The position numbers and the translations under genes are program-made. A stretch of DNA of 64,000 bases from the NCBI RefSeq assembly GCF_963678635.1, contig NC_087067.1:56701964-56765963 (forward strand). The letters run 5' to 3'. The notes beneath the pieces were generated by a model that was not told the DNA's origin, did no database searches, and saw nothing but the letters and a program-made list of their open reading frames with translations. The DNA comes from Symsagittifera roscoffensis. Lineage: Eukaryota; Xenacoelomorpha; Acoela; Convolutidae. Shown here piece by piece: positions 58,311 through 64,000 of this stretch (positions are counted from its first letter, which is position 1; the number at the start of each line of letters is the position of its first letter).

Positions 58311-58597
58311 TCTGAGGATACCAACAAGAAGTACTGGGACAACTCTGAATAGTCTTGGGACGGTAGATGGAAAGTCTTGGAACAGCATTAGGAAGGGGGT
58401 ACTACAAAAGTAATAGGTTAGGTTGAAGTACCAATTATAACAATACCTTCCCTATCCTAATCTAACACGAGAGAGCTTACAAGAGTGTAAGAAAAATTGT
58501 TTTAAGCGAATTGTCAATTTCCTTTTCCTTAGAGTTTTTAACCTTAGAATAGAATTTTTGTAGATAATAATACTGTAAATAATAACAATTGTAAATA

Positions 58598-61507
58598 ATG
58601 AGGCGGAGCAGGGTACCGGTAGCTGAAAAAAGATCTACCGAAGCAAAGTATAATTCGTCGCTATGCAAAGCAACATCAATGGGTCCGAAGATAACAAAGA
58701 AGAGCTTTTCAGTTAACATGGTCAGCACAAGGAGTACAACGGAGAACAGAGCAAAAGAGGGCACGGCGGGGGAACGAGTAAAACCCAACATCGAGATTGA
58801 TCTAGAGACACCCGATCAAAGTGTGGATGAAACAGGGAAAATGGCGACGGAGTCAACTCCAATGCCCATTGCAGAAGAACCAAACCCGAAACCCATAGAG
58901 TTCTCACCAATAGACAACGCGGAAGATGCAATAGGAAACACCGAAGAAACGGTGAAAGAAGACTCTCAAGTAAAAAGAACATCTTTTACGGAGAAGTTGG
59001 CAATGATGGTCGGAATAAAAACGAAAGAAAACGTGACCGAAGAGCCAAAAGCTGAAAGAGCACGAACATTTGGGACAGTAAGCACGAAGACGACAGAAGC
59101 CAACCCAAGAGAGGAACAAGCTAAAGCGGAGGCTACGGCCAAAGAGAGACCGACAGCTGACCATGAAGAGACTACCATTGAGCTGGGTGACTTGATGGCG
59201 AAACTGGATCAGATTGACAAAAAACTGAAGCACAGTGAAGAAGACAGAGAGGTGATAAGAAAAGAATTAAGATACAACAAGCACGAGTATCTAGACAGTT
59301 ATTTTAACCTGGCTAAGGCAACAGATGAGAGACTAAAGGAAATGCAAGATAAGGTAGAAGCCACCAATGAAGAACGAGAAAAGAACATCAAAAAAGATAT
59401 GCAACAGTTGAAAAACCGATATGATGATGTCAACAGCCAATTAGGAAGCCTGGAAAAGAGAATGGACACAATGAGCAAGAGTCAGGCCGAAAGTTCGTGT
59501 GCAATACAGGCGAAATTGGATGCAATCTTGAAAAGTTCTACTTCACAAGAAAGACCGGCAGCGGATCGTATGCAAGGCACCAGAGTTGACTTTGTAGAAC
59601 CACAAAGGAACAAACGGCAATCAACACCGTTGCCCATAACCAGGGATGCGGTGAGCATAGCACCAACAGCTGCGAAAACAATAATGAAGAATGGAACGTC
59701 GAATACAACGACTGGTCCGGGAGATTCGACAGCTAACAGCAACGCAGGACCGGATGCTATGACATGGGCTAACACTTGGGAAATGATGAATAGAACTCTA
59801 GAGGCCTTTGCTACGAGGAACACTGACTTGAATGATAGAAGAGAAGGAAAATCCAGAAAAACATTCAAAAAACCAAAAGAATTCAAAGATGACTCTGATG
59901 GTTGCATTGATACTTGGGTGGAAGTGATGAGACTACACCTAGAACAGGACAACTTGAACGATGAAAGACAAGCGTGCTCAGCCATACTCAGCAATTTAGA
60001 AGGCACGGCATTAAAATGCGTGGTTGCGAAGAAAGAAGAAGAACGCGATACCGCGGACAAAATCTTTGAAATACTGTTGAATAGATTCGGCTCAGGCATG
60101 AAGGGTCATCAAGCGATGATGCGATTTGAAAAAAGGAGACAGAGAGATGACGAATCGATAGACAGGTTCCTAGACGACCTCGAGAGCTTGAGAAGAAGGA
60201 GTGACCCAGAAGAATCTACCAATAGAAGAAACTTCAGCATAGCCTCAAAGTTTATTGATGGGGTAAAGAGTGATGACTTGAGAACGATGTTAGCAACGTA
60301 TTACACATTGTCGAAAGATAATGCACCAACTCCAGAAGAGATGAGGCAGAAGTCAAGAGAATACATGCTAATGAAACCCAAGAAATACTCGTACTCAGAC
60401 AACAGGAACACCCAAGGGGGGAGTCAGCCACAAAGGTCGTCATGGTACAAGCCTAGAGATGACATGGACAAACGCAGGTCGTGTGCTAACTGCGGGTCAT
60501 TGGATCATCAAGTGGCGGATTGCACGACATACAAACAGGGCATGAAGAGTTTGGGATATGCACCAGATGAGGAAGATATGAGCCAGATGGAAGAACACGA
60601 GTTCTATAGTTGCTTGATCATCAAAATAGGTGCAAGATGCTTCTTCTGTAACCAAGAGGGGCACTTCAGGATGGACTGTCCGTTGTTCTGGGAAGCGCTC
60701 AAGAATCAGAGTCATCCAAAACACAAGTTGGCATTGGCAGCAGTGCAGAACCAGAGAAACAGACAAGGTGAATTCGAGACGAAAAAACTTGAGGGACCGA
60801 ATGTAGAGCTACCAACGAAAACAGTGAAAGCTGTAACACAATGTGGTAGTGCAGCAGAGGCCACGACGAAGAAAGCCCCAGGAATAGATTATGAGAGGGC
60901 GGCAGCGGAGGCCATCAACAAGGTGAAGCAGGATCTGGCAGCGAAGGAAATAGAGCAACGATTAAAGCTGGAGATCGAGAGACAGAATTTCAACGAAGCA
61001 TTAACTGGATTGAAGACGGCACCAGAGGCTATATCGGGCTCGACAAACACTGGAAATTGTAATACCGTAAAAGTGGTGACGGGAAAGCCATTCGGCATAT
61101 CGAAAATCGGGGCTAGGATAATGTCTATAATCACAGTGGGCGGCCACGAGGTAACCAGAAACTTGAGCGAACCGAGCGACCAGACACTAATGCACATTGA
61201 CGTGTACGCAGATTACTTGAGTTGTATAAGCCCACAAACTAATTCTAGAGCGTTGAGAGCACTACTCACGAGAGGGGGCAGCAAGTCGGTACGTGTTGAT
61301 AATAGGTATACTGAAGCTTATGGTCCACACGAGGTGATGCTAAACATAGATGGGATCAACATCTATACCAAGACGATGATAACATGTGACGAAGACCTAA
61401 TTGGACAAATCTACGTGGGGAAAGAGGAGTTGAAAGTGAGATCGATTGGAGACACTGCGCCATGCTTGAAGAAGATGCAATGCACATTGGAACGGAGGCA
61501 GATGTGA
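58598..61507 (+). CDS. gag: Element C Gag (969 aa)
   Basis: ATG at 58598. Layout parallels element B: a basic start with MVSTRS (B has MVETRS), a Glu/Thr/Lys-rich segment, a coiled coil (about 59180-59500), a Gag capsid-type domain (about 59850-60380, with DGCIDTWVEVM), two CX2CX4HX4C zinc knuckles (60481-60522 and 60637-60678) and another charged helix. It is shorter than B because it ends just before protease. The gag frame stops at 61507 while the pol frame, -1 relative to it, is open from 61390, a 118-nt overlap. The last ~15 residues (after RSIGD) are out of register with B, so an indel in this copy is an alternative to programmed frameshifting. Confidence 0.9.
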   Translation: MRRSRVPVAEKRSTEAKYNSSLCKATSMGPKITKKSFSVNMVSTRSTTENRAKEGTAGERVKPNIEIDLETPDQSVDETGKMATESTPMPIAEEPNPKPIEFSPIDNAEDAIGNTEETVKEDSQVKRTSFTEKLAMMVGIKTKENVTEEPKAERARTFGTVSTKTTEANPREEQAKAEATAKERPTADHEETTIELGDLMAKLDQIDKKLKHSEEDREVIRKELRYNKHEYLDSYFNLAKATDERLKEMQDKVEATNEEREKNIKKDMQQLKNRYDDVNSQLGSLEKRMDTMSKSQAESSCAIQAKLDAILKSSTSQERPAADRMQGTRVDFVEPQRNKRQSTPLPITRDAVSIAPTAAKTIMKNGTSNTTTGPGDSTANSNAGPDAMTWANTWEMMNRTLEAFATRNTDLNDRREGKSRKTFKKPKEFKDDSDGCIDTWVEVMRLHLEQDNLNDERQACSAILSNLEGTALKCVVAKKEEERDTADKIFEILLNRFGSGMKGHQAMMRFEKRRQRDDESIDRFLDDLESLRRRSDPEESTNRRNFSIASKFIDGVKSDDLRTMLATYYTLSKDNAPTPEEMRQKSREYMLMKPKKYSYSDNRNTQGGSQPQRSSWYKPRDDMDKRRSCANCGSLDHQVADCTTYKQGMKSLGYAPDEEDMSQMEEHEFYSCLIIKIGARCFFCNQEGHFRMDCPLFWEALKNQSHPKHKLALAAVQNQRNRQGEFETKKLEGPNVELPTKTVKAVTQCGSAAEATTKKAPGIDYERAAAEAINKVKQDLAAKEIEQRLKLEIERQNFNEALTGLKTAPEAISGSTNTGNCNTVKVVTGKPFGISKIGARIMSIITVGGHEVTRNLSEPSDQTLMHIDVYADYLSCISPQTNSRALRALLTRGGSKSVRVDNRYTEAYGPHEVMLNIDGINIYTKTMITCDEDLIGQIYVGKEELKVRSIGDTAPCLKKMQCTLERRQM

Positions 61508-64000
61508 CAGGGCACGTGCTAGACATAAGTGGCAAGAAGACTCAGTTACGTGGGTTACTTGACACGGGAGCGGTCTTGAGTGTCATACCAATTGAGACTT
61601 GGGAACGAATGGGCTTCAACAAAGATGACTTGATAGACTCGAGAATACGGCTGTCAGCTGCAAACAAAGGGGCCCTTCGGGTGCTGGGCAGGACGCCGAT
61701 AATAGCCCTCAATTTGGGGGAACGTAACCTGTGGATGAGCTTTATCGTGGTAGAAAACCTAGATGAATCTGACCAATTCATCTTGGGCAGAGACTTCATC
61801 AGGAATTTCGACGTAACGATTGATCTAAATAACGCAATGTTCAGGATACGGAACCCGGATAGGAGGTACGCAATCAAACCGGTAAATTTAATAATGGCAA
61901 ATGAAAATAAAGCACCGGTATTCTTGAGTAGGAGGGTGAGGCTAAAAGCTAATGAAGCAGCAATCGTAAGCTTGAGGATGAAAAACTACAATGAACTAAG
62001 TGACAATAAGCAAGTGTGTATAGTTCCAAATCCTAATAGTCAAAGTGCTGCTGTTTTAGGAAGATCATTCTCGATAACGAAGAGCGGTCTCTGCGTCAGT
62101 GTCTTGTTGAATACCCTTGATATACCGATCACGATACAGAGAGGGAGGAAACTGGGATATGCTTTACCGGTTAAAACTCGATATGAAACGATTGAGAACT
62201 TAAAACAAAATGAAGTTGTTGATTGTCCCAATCACAGGGACAAAATTTGTATCTTGAGACGATTGCAAAAAATTAAATATTCTTCAGGTCTTGTTAAATC
62301 ACTTAAGTCAGAAACGGACGATGGGCTGTCGAGCTGTTCGAACTTTCCAGAGCGACCCACACTAGATGAAATGCAGACAGATAAACCGGTTCTACCGGAG
62401 ATTGAACATTTGAGGGGCAAACTGAAAGATGAACAGCTCGAAGCCATCAAGGACGTACTAGAGCGGAACGAAGAAGTTTTCTCGAGGCATAAGGCGGATA
62501 TCGGGTGTTGTAATTTTGTTGAGCATGAAATAGAACTTGAGGAAAACGCGGTACCACACAGGGAGGGGGCGAGGCGTATGACCCCACACAAATCGGACGC
62601 GTGTAGAAAAGAAATCGAGACGTTACTAGAGTATGACATGATAGAACCATCCAAGTCACCGTGGGCGTGTGGAGTAGTGATGGCCAAAAAGAAAGGCGAC
62701 CAGTTGAGGTTTTGTTGTGACTTTCGATACCTGAACTCCGTCACGGTGAAGGATGCCTATCCCATACCTAGAATTGATGAGAGCCTCTCGAAGTTAGGTG
62801 ATGCAAAATTTTTTACGACTCTTGATTTAGGCTCGGCTTTTTGGCAGGTACCATTAAGGAAGCAAGACAGGGACAAGACAGGGTTCGCCTGCGAGTTGGG
62901 TCTGTTTCAATGGAAACGGATGCCGTTTGGACTCTGCAATGCCACAGCCACGTTTCAGCGGCTGATGGCACACGCGCTGATAGGTGTGACGAAGAAGTAC
63001 GGCAACCTGGTAATGTGCTATGTGGACGACGTGGTAATAGCGACGCCAACACTAGAAGACCACATTGAGAGACTTGACGAGGTGTTCGCGTGCATGAAAA
63101 GATCGGGGCTGAAGTGTAAACCATCAAAGTGTGAGATACTCAAGGACTCAATAAAATATTTGGGCATGATGGTAGACAAGCACGGCATCAGACCTGATCC
63201 AGACGCCGTGGAAGCAGTCCTAACCTGGAAATCACCGAAGACAGAGCACCAGTTGATGAGCTTCCTGGGCTTCGCCAACTATTATAGGGAATTCATCAAA
63301 GGCTATGCGGACAAGGTATACCCGATGCAACAATTAATGAGACACAAGGGCAAGAAGTTCACGTGGAACAATGCGGCAGAAGAGTCATTCCAGAGAATAA
63401 AGAAAGAGCTATGTGAGGCACCAGTACTGGGTATGCCGACTGAGAAGGGGATGTACGTGCTGGACACGGATGCGTCGGTAGTCGCGATTTCTGGGATTCT
63501 CCATCAAGAACAAGAATGGAATGGGAAGACAGTCTTGAGACCAATAGCATACGGGAGCAAAGTCCTAAGTGACACAGAAATGAAGTACGGAGCACCGAAA
63601 GCAGAGATGTTCGCAGTGGTCACCTTTGTCGAGAAATACAGAGCATACCTAGGCAGTGAACCCTTCAAGCTGCGAGTAGATAACCGAGCACTAAGCTGGC
63701 TGAAAACGTACTCAATGGACCAGAGCTATATTGGAAGGTGGATAGTTCGCTTGGACGGATACAACATGATAATTGAGCATAGAACGCGAGATAAACATCA
63801 AAATGCGGACAGCTTGAGTAAGAAGACGGAGTTCTACGAGAGACAAGAACAAAGAGAGGCGGACAGACCTGAGATCAAAGATGGCTTCTCCTTCATGGAC
63901 AAGGAAACGTACGACAGTCTTCCACTCACGAGATGGCTGGACAAATCAGGCAAACCAATTGAAGATCATCCCGAATTACCAAAAGAGCCTCTTGAAAAAA
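61462..64000 (+). CDS. pol: Element C protease-RT-RNase H, continues past window
   Basis: Open from 61390; the first ATG is at 61462. Retropepsin with canonical LLDTGA near 61556-61573, then FILGRDF. Unlike B, protease and RT share one frame. RT carries FCCDFRYLN and catalytic YVDDV near 63020; RNase H has VLDTDAS near 63460 and continues to the edge. No stop seen to 64000. Identity to element B pol is high by eye. Confidence 0.9.
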   Translation, partial: MLEEDAMHIGTEADVTGHVLDISGKKTQLRGLLDTGAVLSVIPIETWERMGFNKDDLIDSRIRLSAANKGALRVLGRTPIIALNLGERNLWMSFIVVENLDESDQFILGRDFIRNFDVTIDLNNAMFRIRNPDRRYAIKPVNLIMANENKAPVFLSRRVRLKANEAAIVSLRMKNYNELSDNKQVCIVPNPNSQSAAVLGRSFSITKSGLCVSVLLNTLDIPITIQRGRKLGYALPVKTRYETIENLKQNEVVDCPNHRDKICILRRLQKIKYSSGLVKSLKSETDDGLSSCSNFPERPTLDEMQTDKPVLPEIEHLRGKLKDEQLEAIKDVLERNEEVFSRHKADIGCCNFVEHEIELEENAVPHREGARRMTPHKSDACRKEIETLLEYDMIEPSKSPWACGVVMAKKKGDQLRFCCDFRYLNSVTVKDAYPIPRIDESLSKLGDAKFFTTLDLGSAFWQVPLRKQDRDKTGFACELGLFQWKRMPFGLCNATATFQRLMAHALIGVTKKYGNLVMCYVDDVVIATPTLEDHIERLDEVFACMKRSGLKCKPSKCEILKDSIKYLGMMVDKHGIRPDPDAVEAVLTWKSPKTEHQLMSFLGFANYYREFIKGYADKVYPMQQLMRHKGKKFTWNNAAEESFQRIKKELCEAPVLGMPTEKGMYVLDTDASVVAISGILHQEQEWNGKTVLRPIAYGSKVLSDTEMKYGAPKAEMFAVVTFVEKYRAYLGSEPFKLRVDNRALSWLKTYSMDQSYIGRWIVRLDGYNMIIEHRTRDKHQNADSLSKKTEFYERQEQREADRPEIKDGFSFMDKETYDSLPLTRWLDKSGKPIEDHPELPKEPLEK

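Larger units (their letters stand above)
55717..64000 (+). mobile_element. Element C: Ty3/gypsy relative of B, cut by right edge
   Basis: Plus-strand element with a 5' LTR ending GTTACA at 56116, a PBS identical to that of B, a 2.5-kb repeat-rich leader, gag and protease-RT-RNase H up to the window end. Gag and Pol are clearly homologous to element B throughout. The integrase, any macrodomain, any SGNH ORF and the 3' LTR lie outside the window. It stands head-to-head with B. Confidence 0.88.

Noticed and set aside
57617-58413. Overlapping ORFs of 84-179 codons on both strands in the element C leader
   Set aside because: They are the translation of a 14-bp minisatellite; periodicity keeps every frame open. 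No gene is implied.

Overview
This is eukaryotic (invertebrate animal) genomic DNA. The evidence is spliced host exons with GT-AG and one GC-AG intron, a nucleophosmin gene, a DNA-PKcs-like exon, and heavy loading with LTR retroelements, LINE fragments, a SINE-like retroposon and a Tc1/mariner-type MITE. Host DNA is AT-rich. The species cannot be named from the sequence. There are no bacterial features.

Layout. (1) 1-17325, minus strand: element A, a very large Ty3/gypsy-class, retrovirus-like element running off the left edge. Its right-hand LTR (5' in its own sense) is at 16916-17325. In sense order it carries a leader, two small upstream ORFs, gag-protease, RT-RNase H-integrase, two small membrane ORFs, a 377-codon frame without any Met, an env-like frame and a 558-aa orphan ORF. 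(2) 17326-36208: host DNA. It holds an orphan DNA-PKcs terminal exon (18167-19297) and a complete six-exon nucleophosmin gene (20286-35964), both minus strand, with introns full of repeats, including a solo LTR of element A with a perfect 4-bp target duplication. (3) 36209-54973, minus strand: element B, an 18.8-kb Ty3/gypsy element with two nearly identical LTRs, gag-protease, a pol whose C-terminus looks like a TARG1/OARD1-type macrodomain, and a separate third ORF with an SGNH/GDSL hydrolase domain. It inserted about 245 bp upstream of the nucleophosmin start codon, in the same orientation. (4) 54974-55716: short unassigned spacer. (5) about 55717-64000, plus strand: element C, a relative of B, with leader repeats, gag and protease-RT-RNase H, cut by the window edge.

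The most unusual material is element B. A retroelement carrying both a macrodomain fused behind integrase and an SGNH hydrolase ORF is, to my knowledge, not a standard architecture. B is young (LTRs differ at about five positions plus a homopolymer length difference) and has long open frames, yet comparison with C shows an in-frame 8-codon gap over the protease catalytic Asp-Thr-Gly. Both B and C have long leaders packed with many copies of a short motif (about 17 dispersed CCCCTCCGGATT-like boxes in B; about 42 tandem 14-bp units in C), resembling in design the multi-site 5' leader insulator of Drosophila gypsy. Element A is also remarkable: virus-like packing of ORFs (overlaps, an ATGA stop/start, stop-separated in-frame ORFs) and two long frames with no initiator Met, implying spliced expression.
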